DNA of 6,654 nt from Paraktedonobacter sp035294465 (GTDB lineage Bacteria; Chloroflexota; Ktedonobacteria; Ktedonobacterales; Ktedonobacteraceae), in the NCBI GenBank assembly GCA_035294465.1, contig DATGKW010000126.1, positions 1 to 6,654 on the forward strand, read 5' to 3'. The notes below the pieces were generated by a model, which did not search any database, was not told where the DNA came from, and saw only the letters and a program-made list of their open reading frames with translations. This document shows, one piece after another, positions 1 to 5,540 of this stretch (the first letter of the stretch is position 1; every line of letters begins with the position of its first letter). Position numbers and translations under genes: made by a program.

Positions 1-27
1 TGGAAACAGGTCAATCGAGTCGCTCTT

Positions 28-41
28 CAGCAGTCCTGCTG
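28..41. repeat. Small perfect inverted repeat (CAGCAG/CTGCTG)
   Basis: CAGCAG at 28-33 is followed after two bases by CTGCTG at 36-41, so the DNA or an RNA could form a 5-6 bp hairpin. It lies just before the first GTAATT-rich repeat copy. There is no T-tract after it, so it is not a typical terminator. It may be part of the repeat family that fills the left end of the window, but I see no second copy. Confidence 0.4.
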
Positions 42-42
42 C

Positions 43-67
43 GCTGTAATTATGGTAATTTTGTAAT
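43..67 (+). repeat. GTAATT-rich repeat, forward copy 1
   Basis: This 25-bp sequence starts GCTGTAATTATGG and ends TTTTGTAAT. It recurs base for base at 117-141, 74 bp further on. The reverse complement is closely related to the three copies at 185-206, 250-279 and 323-352. The motif is built from repeated GTAATT steps, reminiscent of the short heptameric tandem repeats found between genes in cyanobacteria and other bacteria. That comparison is from general knowledge, not a database match. Confidence 0.8.
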
Positions 68-79
68 CATTGGTCCTGG

Positions 80-106
80 CGCCTCTGTAGAAGCTACCTG
101 ATGATG
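80..106 (+). repeat. Left arm of 27-bp inverted repeat
   Basis: The arm starts CGCCTCTGTAGAAGCTA and ends CTGATGATG. It pairs with 361-387, with mismatches only at the 8th and 18th bases. Similarity stops abruptly outside position 80, which marks a natural boundary. Confidence 0.75.
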
Positions 107-116
107 ATTACACCGT

Positions 117-141
117 GCTGTAATTATGGTAATTTTGTAAT
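117..141 (+). repeat. GTAATT-rich repeat, forward copy 2
   Basis: This is an exact 25-bp copy of 43-67. It is followed by TTTCAGTGGAAACA; the TGGAAACA at 148-155 also stands at positions 1-8 of the window. The 147-base distance is two repeat periods, which suggests that another copy ends just left of the window. The motif faces the reverse-oriented copy at 185-206 across a gap of about 43 bases. Confidence 0.8.
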
Positions 142-184
142 TTTCAGTGGAAACATGTTCTATACACTGCTCTGCGCCACAGAA

Positions 185-249
185 TACAAATTACAAGAAT
201 TACAGCAGGTCTAAGCATGCGCAAGCCGTTCTATCAGGCGATGCGTTGC
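185..249 (-). repeat. 73-bp tandem repeat, unit A (short variant, 65 bp)
   Basis: The unit begins TACAAATTACAAGAATTACAG and ends GGCGATGCGTTGC. From GCATGCGCAAGCC to its end it is identical to unit B. It differs from B by lacking one TACAAAT heptamer and by a few changes around GCAGGTCTAAGC, so it is 8 bp shorter. It is the reverse-complement orientation relative to copies 1 and 2. Confidence 0.8.
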
Positions 250-322
250 TACAAATTACAAATTACAAGAATTACAGCAAGATCGAAGCATGCGCAAGCC
301 GTTCTATCAGGCGATGCGTTGC
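250..322 (-). repeat. 73-bp tandem repeat, unit B (full unit)
   Basis: This full unit has two TACAAAT heptamers, then TACAAGAATTACAGC, then a GC-richer segment containing GATCGAAGCATGCGCAAGCC and ending GCGTTGC. It directly abuts units A and C. The near-identity of the GC-richer segments in A and B shows local tandem duplication, and the heptamer count varies between A and B. Confidence 0.85.
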
Positions 323-360
323 TACAAATTACAAATTACAAGAATTACAGCAGATCGAAG
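323..360 (-). repeat. 73-bp tandem repeat, unit C (partial)
   Basis: The first 30 bases match unit B exactly. The unit then has CAGATCGAAG with one A fewer than B, and diverges after GCAT, where it runs into the right inverted-repeat arm starting at 361. The tandem array therefore ends exactly where the inverted-repeat arm begins. Confidence 0.8.
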
Positions 361-387
361 CATCATCAGATAGCTTCTAGAGAGGCG
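361..387 (-). repeat. Right arm of 27-bp inverted repeat
   Basis: CATCATCAGATAGCTTCTAG followed by AGAGGCG is the reverse complement of the left arm at 80-106 apart from two mismatches. It joins the end of tandem unit C without a gap. Confidence 0.75.
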
Positions 388-554
388 CGAAGGCCCGGTG
401 GCATGCGAGGCGGAACTTGCACTTGCCCGCCGGATTGGGATGAACTTTTCTACGGTGAGCAAATAGACATGCATGAGCAAACCTCATAGAATAGGTAGTA
501 GAGCAGGCCACAGAAACGAGGATCGGCAGGATATGTCTCGCTGATCGCCGCTAG
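388..554. other. Non-coding stretch downstream of the thiolase gene
   Basis: No open frame here looks like a real gene, and I see no strong hairpin with a T-tract that would end the minus-strand operon. A perfect 10-bp palindrome (GCTAGCTAGC) at 550-559 overlaps the thiolase stop codon. The operon transcript may end within or beyond the repeat element to the left, but this cannot be settled from the sequence. Confidence 0.5.
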
Positions 555-1757
555 CTAGCTGCCAATCCGTTCAATAATCGTCGCGATCCCCTGGCCGACG
601 CCGATGCACATGGTAGCCAGACCGTAGCGACCGCCGCGCCGCTCTAGCTCATAAAGCAGGGTGGTGACGATGCGCGCGCCGCTACAGCCCAGCGGATGAC
701 CCAGGGCGATAGCGCCCCCGTTGACGTTGAGCTTTTCCTGGTCGATTTCCAGTTCGTGGACGCAGCGCAGCACCTGGACGGCGAAGGCTTCGTTCAGCTC
801 GATCAGGTCCATGTCGTTGATGCTCAGTCCGGCGCGTTGGAGCGCTTTGCGCGTGGCCGGAACTGGTCCCAGGCCCATATAGGCCGGATCCACGCCCGCT
901 ACGGCACTGGCCACGATGCGCGCGCGTGGCCGTAAGCCAAGCTCCCTGGCCCGGCTGGCTGCCATCAGCACCAGAGCCGCTGAACCATCATTGATGCCCG
1001 ACGAATTGCCCGCCGTAACGCTGCCTCCCTTGCGAAACGCGGGCTTGAGCGCCGCCAGCTTCTCCAGCGTTGTGTCTGAGCGCGGCTGCTCGTCCAGAGA
1101 AACAACAACAGGCTCGCCCTTTTTCTGTGGCACGCTGACGGGCAGAATCTCGTCCGCGAAACGGCCCTCGCGCTGAGCTGCTACGGCCCGCTGGTGACTG
1201 CGGAGCGCGTAGGCATCCTGCTCCTCGCGGCTAACCGCGTACTTTTCGGCCACGTTCTCCGCCGTCTCGCCCATGCTGTAGGGATAGTGGATGGCGGCCA
1301 GCTTTGGATTGACGAAGCGCCAGCCAAGTGTGGTGTCATACATCTGCATATCGCGGCTGAAGGCGCCTTCGGCCTTGCCCAGCACAAAGGGTGCGCGCGT
1401 CATGCTTTCCACGCCTCCAGCCACGAACGTATCGCCCGCGCCAACCGCGATAGCCTGAGCTGCGCAGTTGATTGCCTGCAAGCCGGAGCCGCAGAGCCGG
1501 TTGACAGTCTGGCCGGCTACGTGAACCGGCAATCCGGCCAGCAGCAGCGCCATGCGCGCAACATTGCGGTTATCTTCGCCGGCCTGGTTTGCGCAGCCAA
1601 GAATGACATCTTCAACGCTCTCTGCCGTGATCCCTGCCCGCCGGATCGCCTCTGCGATGGTTAACGCGGCCAGGTCGTCGGGTCGCACATCCTTTAAACC
1701 GCCGCCATAGCGCCCAATGGGAGTACGCACTGCTGAGAGGATAACTGCATCTTCCAT
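555..1757 (-). CDS. Thiolase, 3-oxoadipyl-CoA/acetyl-CoA acyltransferase type
   Basis: This 400-residue protein has the usual length of a thiolase. Thiolases catalyse CoA-dependent cleavage of 3-oxoacyl-CoA to acetyl-CoA and a shorter acyl-CoA, or the reverse condensation. The sequence shows the nucleophile Cys89 in NRLCGSG, NEAF at 322-325, His354 in ALGHPLGCSGAR, and the second cysteine Cys384 in MCIGVGQG. The stretches GCANQAGEDNRNVARMA (54-70), GGVESMTRAPFV and DTTLGWRFVNP resemble the PcaF/PaaJ branch, which makes succinyl-CoA and acetyl-CoA from 3-oxoadipyl-CoA. No other aromatic-catabolism gene is nearby, so I keep the call general and give no symbol; a fatty-acid or acetoacetyl-CoA thiolase is the alternative. 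The start is supported by AAGGAG (1765-1770 on the minus strand), 7 nt from the ATG. It is the last gene of the four-gene cluster, 22 nt after the acetyltransferase stop. Confidence 0.93.
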   Translation of the reverse strand: MEDAVILSAVRTPIGRYGGGLKDVRPDDLAALTIAEAIRRAGITAESVEDVILGCANQAGEDNRNVARMALLLAGLPVHVAGQTVNRLCGSGLQAINCAAQAIAVGAGDTFVAGGVESMTRAPFVLGKAEGAFSRDMQMYDTTLGWRFVNPKLAAIHYPYSMGETAENVAEKYAVSREEQDAYALRSHQRAVAAQREGRFADEILPVSVPQKKGEPVVVSLDEQPRSDTTLEKLAALKPAFRKGGSVTAGNSSGINDGSAALVLMAASRARELGLRPRARIVASAVAGVDPAYMGLGPVPATRKALQRAGLSINDMDLIELNEAFAVQVLRCVHELEIDQEKLNVNGGAIALGHPLGCSGARIVTTLLYELERRGGRYGLATMCIGVGQGIATIIERIGS

Positions 1758-1779
1758 GCTTTTTCTCCTTTTGGGATTG

Positions 1780-2388
1780 TCAGGGCAATTCGATCACTCG
1801 CCGGAGCGGACTGCGGAATTCCGTCGCCAGGCAATCCATGAAGACAATATCGTACACCTGATTACCCAGGCGGGCGGCCTCGCGCCAGCGGCCCATCACG
1901 CGGAAGCCCGCGCGCGTGTAGGCGCGGACCGCGCGTTCGTTGTACGCGTAAGTTTGCAGCAGCACATTGTGCAGTCCCAGCACAGTGAACGCATAGTCCA
2001 GCATCAGCAGCGTTGTCTCCGTTCCATAGCCTCTTCCCCAGCAATCTTTCTCACCAATAACGATGCCGTATTCAGCCGTGCGCTGCGTTTTATCGATGTG
2101 CTTGAAGAAGGTGGTGCCGATACAGCGGAGGCTGGCCTGCTCATAGATAAGAAATTCGATGGAGTGCTGGCTCTCTTCGCTTTTGCTGTCGCGTTCAAAG
2201 TCTGCTTCGATCAGTTCGCGTCGCACCGGACGAATTGGATCACCCGACAGGATTGCCACATCGAAATCGTTTGCCCACCTGACAAAAAGGGGCAGCATGC
2301 TTTTCTGCATCGGCCCCAGGGCAACCTTCTCGCCCACAATATTGAAGATGGGCTTCTCGTCTTGCAGTTCTGCTTCCGTCTGTTCCAT
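1780..2388 (-). CDS. GNAT-family N-acetyltransferase (RimJ/RimL-like)
   Basis: This 202-residue protein is of the Acetyltransf_3 type, which transfers an acetyl group from acetyl-CoA to an amine. The acetyl-CoA pyrophosphate-binding motif A is visible at 108-123 (GIVIGEKDCWGRGYGT), with the glycine loop R119-G120-Y121-G122-T123. The downstream strand-helix is LLQTYAYNERAVRAYTRAGF (143-162), where N150 and the AxxxYxxxGF pattern are typical of this family. The first 20 residues are a variable acidic extension. The acceptor substrate cannot be told: ribosomal protein N-termini, polyamines, antibiotics and small amines are all served by relatives. The start is firm because AAGGAG (2395-2400) lies 6 nt upstream and overlaps the stop codon of the preceding gene, suggesting coupled translation. 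No signal peptide or membrane segment is seen, so it is cytoplasmic. Confidence 0.9.
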   Translation of the reverse strand: MEQTEAELQDEKPIFNIVGEKVALGPMQKSMLPLFVRWANDFDVAILSGDPIRPVRRELIEADFERDSKSEESQHSIEFLIYEQASLRCIGTTFFKHIDKTQRTAEYGIVIGEKDCWGRGYGTETTLLMLDYAFTVLGLHNVLLQTYAYNERAVRAYTRAGFRVMGRWREAARLGNQVYDIVFMDCLATEFRSPLRRVIELP

Positions 2389-2394
2389 AGCGCA

Positions 2395-2400
2395 CTCCTT
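2395..2400 (-). promoter_or_regulatory. Shine-Dalgarno of the acetyltransferase, sharing a base with the previous stop codon
   Basis: On the minus strand AAGGAG spans 2400-2395, and its first base is the last base of the DUF983 stop codon TAA (2402-2400). A ribosome finishing the DUF983 protein would sit on this site, so the two genes are probably translationally coupled. Confidence 0.75.
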
Positions 2401-2774
2401 TACTCGTAATGCCGTTCTTCAACCGGATGAAGCATATGATCTATGCTCATCCAGAGACTTTTTGTAGGCCGGAAAAAGAGCAGGGGCAAGCCAACGCAGA
2501 GGAGAATGCCAATGGCCACCATAGCCGGAATGGAAAAAGCCTGGCTGGCCGCGATCGGCACAGCCACCACGGCGATCAGCAGTTCGGTCACAACAAGATT
2601 GACTGCCATAGCGCCCGTGTAGTAGCCTGGTTCGCGTTCGTAGACAAAATGACAGATTGGGCAACGTTCGTAGGTCGCGAAGAACCTCTTGAAAATCTTG
2701 CCTTTGCCACAAACCGGGCAGCGCTGGCGCAGGCCACGCCAGAGCAAGACAAACGGGCTGATTGATATCATCAT
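2400..2774 (-). CDS. DUF983 family protein: N-terminal zinc ribbon with two membrane helices
   Basis: The protein has 124 residues. The N-terminus carries two CPxC pairs, CPVC at 19-22 and CPIC at 38-41, which should bind one zinc ion. They are followed by the family hallmark YEREPGYYTGAM (45-56). Two hydrophobic stretches follow (about 58-77 and 82-101), and then RPTKSLWMSIDHMLHP (102-117), also typical of DUF983. The predicted product is a small inner-membrane protein with a cytoplasmic or interfacial zinc ribbon; the molecular function of the family is unknown to me. Two adjacent ATG codons (2774 and 2771) are possible starts. AGGGG at 2781-2785 is 6 nt from the first and 9 nt from the second, so either works. 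It follows the GT20 gene by 15 nt, so it is very likely co-transcribed with it. Confidence 0.88.
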   Translation of the reverse strand: MMISISPFVLLWRGLRQRCPVCGKGKIFKRFFATYERCPICHFVYEREPGYYTGAMAVNLVVTELLIAVVAVPIAASQAFSIPAMVAIGILLCVGLPLLFFRPTKSLWMSIDHMLHPVEERHYE

Positions 2775-2789
2775 AAACTACCCCTGAAC

Positions 2790-4415
2790 TTACACAACGT
2801 TGGCGGCCCAGCCAGGGACACCGGTATCGTCGGTCAACGCTCCCTGCTGATCAGGCAGGCTGCTTTTGCTCCTGGCCGGGATCTGTTTTGGAGCGAGCTC
2901 CAGCAGCCTATTAATATCAACGATCTGAGCCTGCATCCAGTCATGAAGATCATTCCGCTCCACAATCTGCCGGGCCAGCGTTGCCTTACTGTGTCGTTCA
3001 GGAAGAGGCAGGGTTAGCGCCCTGTAGAGAGCCTGCGTGGTTTCTTCAACATCGGTAGGAGAGGTGGGAATGCAGGCTTTGCCCAGTTGTTGAAAGGCCC
3101 CTACCGTGCGCGACAAGAGAAGAACTCCATCTGTCTGATTGACTACCGGTCCCTCTTTTGCTACCAGATTCATACCATCAATGATCGGATTGACCAGCAG
3201 CACGTCATAGTATTGCATGGCGGCGAGAGCTTGCGTGCGGTCGTTTTGCAAGAAAGCCGTGATCGGCTGCCAGTCCGGCGTCCCGTATTTCTGGTTGATC
3301 TTCTCAATGATCCTCGTCACTTCTGCCGTGTAGCGTTTGTACTCTGGCAGGCTCTGCCTTGAGGGAACCAGGAAGGCCAGGAACTTAACGTGGCCGCGCA
3401 ATTCTTCGTGCTCTTCCAGCAATTGATCGTATGCCTGGAAGCCGCGCACAATGTTTTTTGTTGGCTCAATGCGATCAACCCGCATGATCGTTTTCTCTCC
3501 AAGCAGCGAGCGAATCTTCTCGGCAGCTCGCTTGCCGGCGGCGCTATTGACAACTTTCCGTTCGCCTGTCACGGAGATAGAGATGGGATAAGCGCGGGCC
3601 TGCGTCTGGTGCCCTTGCCACATGACGGTCCCCTCTTCAAAATCCACGTCAGAGCCATCAAGCACAGTACGCGCACCCTCCAGGAAGTTGCGGGCATCGC
3701 GCTGGGTCTGGAAGCCGATGATATCGTTGCCCGCCAGACCCTGAAAGATATCCCGCGTAATATTGTTCGGTAGGAAGTGCCAGCAGCGCGCATCCGGCCA
3801 GGGAATGTGGATAAATTGCTGCATGACGACTTCCGGGTGTTGCTGGCGAATCATGCCAGGCGCCAGGTACAGGTGGTAGTCGTGTAGCATAACAACTGGC
3901 AGCGTTTCTTCGTTCTCTATCTCGGCAATTACCGCGTCGGCGATGGCCTGATTTGCCACGCGGTAGCCGTTGTCCCAGGCATCCAGGACTCGCTTCGTCG
4001 TTGCTGAGTCTTCGGCAGGATTATAGAGGTAATGCTGCAGAAACCAGAGCAGATGATTACTAATCTGCTCGTAAAATTTGCGGTAGGCTGTCTTAGGAAT
4101 CACTACATAACGCAACTGAACTTTCTGTCCCAGTATTGGTGAAGGGAGGCGTCCCTGGTATCCTTCCTTCAGCGCTATCCGGTCGCCTTCGGTCATCGCC
4201 ATAGCCACCCAACTCACTTCTTCCATCTGACTTCCCGCTTCGATCAACGCAGTAATCACTCCTCCCGCGCCCCGGCGCGATTTGATGGTGTTATTTCTGG
4301 TGATGTAATACTCAACGGGGCCACGATTGGTAGCAATGATTAAGCGTTCGGCACGGATGGTTTGAGGTTCGGCCGCCCTGGTGCGGGCAGCCTCGATGTT
4401 GATGGGTTTGGACAT
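2790..4415 (-). CDS. otsA: GT20 glycosyltransferase, trehalose-6-phosphate synthase (OtsA-like)
   Basis: This 541-residue protein should join a glucosyl donor such as UDP-glucose to glucose-6-phosphate to give trehalose-6-phosphate, in the cytoplasm. By alignment from memory with E. coli OtsA, the active-site residues are present: Arg31 in ATNRGPV, the GAGG loop at 49-52, Tyr115 and Trp124 (Y76/W85), Asp179 in HDYHL (D130), His203 in IHIPWP (H154), Arg315 and Lys320 (R262/K267), and Asp413 and Glu421 in DGMNLVAKE (D361/E369). The canonical RLDYxKG is instead R-I-E-P-T-K-N, so this is a divergent GT20 branch, and another sugar donor or acceptor is possible. Residues 1-24 and about 508-541 are variable tails outside the catalytic fold. 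No phosphatase domain or otsB neighbour is seen. The start has AAAGGA (4421-4426), 5 nt upstream. It is the first gene of the minus-strand cluster. Confidence 0.9.
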   Translation of the reverse strand: MSKPINIEAARTRAAEPQTIRAERLIIATNRGPVEYYITRNNTIKSRRGAGGVITALIEAGSQMEEVSWVAMAMTEGDRIALKEGYQGRLPSPILGQKVQLRYVVIPKTAYRKFYEQISNHLLWFLQHYLYNPAEDSATTKRVLDAWDNGYRVANQAIADAVIAEIENEETLPVVMLHDYHLYLAPGMIRQQHPEVVMQQFIHIPWPDARCWHFLPNNITRDIFQGLAGNDIIGFQTQRDARNFLEGARTVLDGSDVDFEEGTVMWQGHQTQARAYPISISVTGERKVVNSAAGKRAAEKIRSLLGEKTIMRVDRIEPTKNIVRGFQAYDQLLEEHEELRGHVKFLAFLVPSRQSLPEYKRYTAEVTRIIEKINQKYGTPDWQPITAFLQNDRTQALAAMQYYDVLLVNPIIDGMNLVAKEGPVVNQTDGVLLLSRTVGAFQQLGKACIPTSPTDVEETTQALYRALTLPLPERHSKATLARQIVERNDLHDWMQAQIVDINRLLELAPKQIPARSKSSLPDQQGALTDDTGVPGWAANVV

Positions 4416-4522
4416 GCTGATCCTTTCTAATCAGAGCATCGTCTGTTTCCCTGCGTTCATTTTTCGCTCTCTGGAAATCTCTTAGCCTGACTCTGGCCAG
4501 CATCGTATTTCATGCGGTGGCC

Positions 4523-4531
4523 TGGTATACT
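4523..4531 (+). promoter_or_regulatory. Possible extended -10 element (TGGTATACT), distal to rph
   Basis: TGG followed by TATACT matches the extended -10 pattern TGnTATAAT with one mismatch. No good -35 box lies 17 bases upstream. If used, it would give rph a leader of roughly 155 nt. The match is short, so this is tentative. Confidence 0.22.
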
Positions 4532-4657
4532 ATGGCGTATCACTGCACATGCACCATATACACATGACCCTGCTTATATAGTACCACATTACCTACACCA
4601 TAGGGCAAATTTCCTAGACCCAGGTCGATACTCTCGCGTTTCCAATCCGCCTTCCTC

Positions 4658-4663
4658 TATAAT
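4658..4663 (+). promoter_or_regulatory. Candidate -10 box of the rph promoter (TATAAT)
   Basis: A perfect TATAAT stands 30 nt before the rph start codon. A start site near 4670 would leave a leader of about 24 nt that contains the AAAGGA ribosome-binding site. The -35 position (about 4635-4640, CGCGTT) is poor, so the promoter may need an activator or another sigma factor, or the match may be chance in AT-rich DNA. Confidence 0.45.
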
Positions 4664-4693
4664 TATAAGCTCTGAAAGGACGGTTACCCATAT

Positions 4694-5404
4694 ATGATAC
4701 GAATGGATGGTCGCTCGCGGACTCAAATTCGGCCCGTCAAGCTGTCCGTAGACTTTGTTAACTACGCTGAAGGCTCCGTGCTGATCGAGGCAGGACGCAC
4801 GCGTGTCTTATGTACTGCCTCGATTGAGGAGAGCGTTCCGCCTTTTCTGGAAGGCAAAGGGCAGGGCTGGGTTACGGCCGAATATAGTATGCTGCCGCGC
4901 GCAACGCACACGCGCACCGCACGCGAACGAAGCGGGAAGATCAGCGGGCGTACTCAAGAAATCCAGCGGCTCATCGGGCGTTCGCTGCGCGCTGCCATCG
5001 ATCTTACCAGGCTGGGGCCGCGCACAGTCATTCTGGACTGTGACGTAATTCAGGCTGACGGTGGCACACGCACTGCCTCGATTACTGGCGCGTATGTCGC
5101 CTTGCACCGCGCCTGCTCGCGCCTGCTCGCCCAGGGTGCGCTGCCTGCGCACCCCATTCGCACAGCCGTTGCCGCGATTAGCGCCGGCATCGTCGATGGG
5201 GAAATCCTGCTTGACCTGTGCTATGCCGAAGATTCGCACGCAGACGTTGATTTCAATGTGGTAATGACCGCCGGACACGAGTTTATTGAAGTGCAGGGCA
5301 CCGGCGAAGGCGGCGTGTTTAACCGCGCAACTATGAACGAGTTGCTTGATCTGGCCGAACAGGGTATCGGTGAACTGCTGCAAATTCAGCAGAAATATAT
5401 ATAG
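4694..5404 (+). CDS. rph: Ribonuclease PH
   Basis: This 236-residue protein is near the usual length of RNase PH, a phosphorolytic 3'-5' exoribonuclease that trims the 3' ends of tRNA precursors and acts on other structured RNAs, releasing nucleoside diphosphates. The N-terminus MIRMDGRSRTQIRPVKL is the family hallmark. Other signatures are Arg86 in SGRTQEIQRLIGRSLRA, the phosphate-binding GTR at 124-126 in QADGGTRTASITGAY, the catalytic acidic cluster D180/D184/D186 in YAEDSHADVDFNVVMT, and EVQGTGEGGVF (199-209). The enzyme should form a hexameric ring. The ATG at 4694 is preferred because the protein begins at the conserved position. AAAGGA (4675-4680) is rather far away at 13 nt, so initiation may be moderate. 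Many bacteria have rdgB (XTP/dITP pyrophosphatase) next to rph; here it is absent. Confidence 0.96.
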   Translation: MIRMDGRSRTQIRPVKLSVDFVNYAEGSVLIEAGRTRVLCTASIEESVPPFLEGKGQGWVTAEYSMLPRATHTRTARERSGKISGRTQEIQRLIGRSLRAAIDLTRLGPRTVILDCDVIQADGGTRTASITGAYVALHRACSRLLAQGALPAHPIRTAVAAISAGIVDGEILLDLCYAEDSHADVDFNVVMTAGHEFIEVQGTGEGGVFNRATMNELLDLAEQGIGELLQIQQKYI

Positions 5405-5518
5405 CAAGCAACAGTTTTATATACTCGTAAGGAAAAGTTTTCTTCCTGGTACATTGGTACTGAAAATAGTCCAACATATACCATCACTGGCTACGATAGG
5501 GGATAATAGGAATGTGAG

Positions 5519-5540
5519 TATCCACTGGAGTGGATATTTT
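5519..5540 (+). terminator. Hairpin with short T-tract, possible rho-independent terminator of rph
   Basis: TATCCAC (5519-5525) pairs perfectly with GTGGATA (5530-5536) around a TGGA loop and is followed by TTTTCTCTTCC. The stem is only 7 bp with modest GC, and the T-run is interrupted after four bases, so it would be a weak terminator. It lies 115 nt after the rph stop. The near-perfect dyad ATCCACTGGAGTGGAT could instead be an operator for the downstream gene. Confidence 0.42.

Larger units (their letters stand above)
80..387. repeat. 308-bp unit bounded by 27-bp inverted repeats (MITE-like or structured repeat)
   Basis: The left arm (80-106, starting CGCCTCTGTAGAAGCTA) and the reverse complement of the right arm (361-387, starting CGCCTCTCTAGAAGCTA) agree at 25 of 27 positions. 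Inside the arms the similarity continues more loosely through the GTAATT-rich motif, so each imperfect arm is about 60 bp (80-141 and about 326-387). The interior (142-325) carries two more reverse-oriented repeat copies. No transposase is encoded: the only open frames are short and consist of translated repeat. The flanks show no clear target-site duplication, and a further forward copy of the motif lies outside the left arm. The unit could therefore be a non-autonomous mobile element, or a repeat array that inverted on itself. Transcribed, it would fold into a long stem. Confidence 0.6.
4416..4693. other. Divergent intergenic region between the otsA operon and rph
   Basis: This 278-bp stretch must hold the promoters of both transcription units. 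The part near 4520-4670 is AT-rich, with several TATA-type stretches (4526-4531, 4575-4580, 4658-4663). I could assign a fair -10 box only for rph. On the minus strand, no pair of -35 and -10 hexamers with proper spacing stood out. No RNA gene or convincing riboswitch fold was recognised. Confidence 0.5.

Noticed and set aside
43..355. CRISPR array
   Set aside because: Short repeats at regular intervals suggested this, but the copies occur in both orientations, the intervening sequences of units A and B are nearly identical, the repeat interval is too long (about 49 bp between the forward copies) and no cas gene is present.
147..489. Two small plus-strand proteins (77 and 90 residues)
   Set aside because: Both are translations of the tandem repeat (NYKNYS-type repeats) in different frames, lack convincing ribosome-binding sites and have no recognisable domain.
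550..559. Palindrome GCTAGCTAGC as a regulatory site
   Set aside because: It is perfect but short, overlaps the thiolase stop codon, and is a simple repetition of CTAG; there is no second copy or other support.
1717..2409. 230-residue plus-strand open frame
   Set aside because: It lies wholly opposite the acetyltransferase gene and the start of the thiolase gene, which have clear family motifs. It is an antisense shadow.
4524..4587. Inverted repeat GGTATACTAT / ATATAGTACC in the divergent promoter region
   Set aside because: The two arms match only with an internal shift, and the region is AT-rich, so chance similarity is likely.
4808..5407. 199-residue minus-strand open frame
   Set aside because: It is antisense to rph, which carries unmistakable RNase PH motifs throughout; the opposite frame shows no family features.
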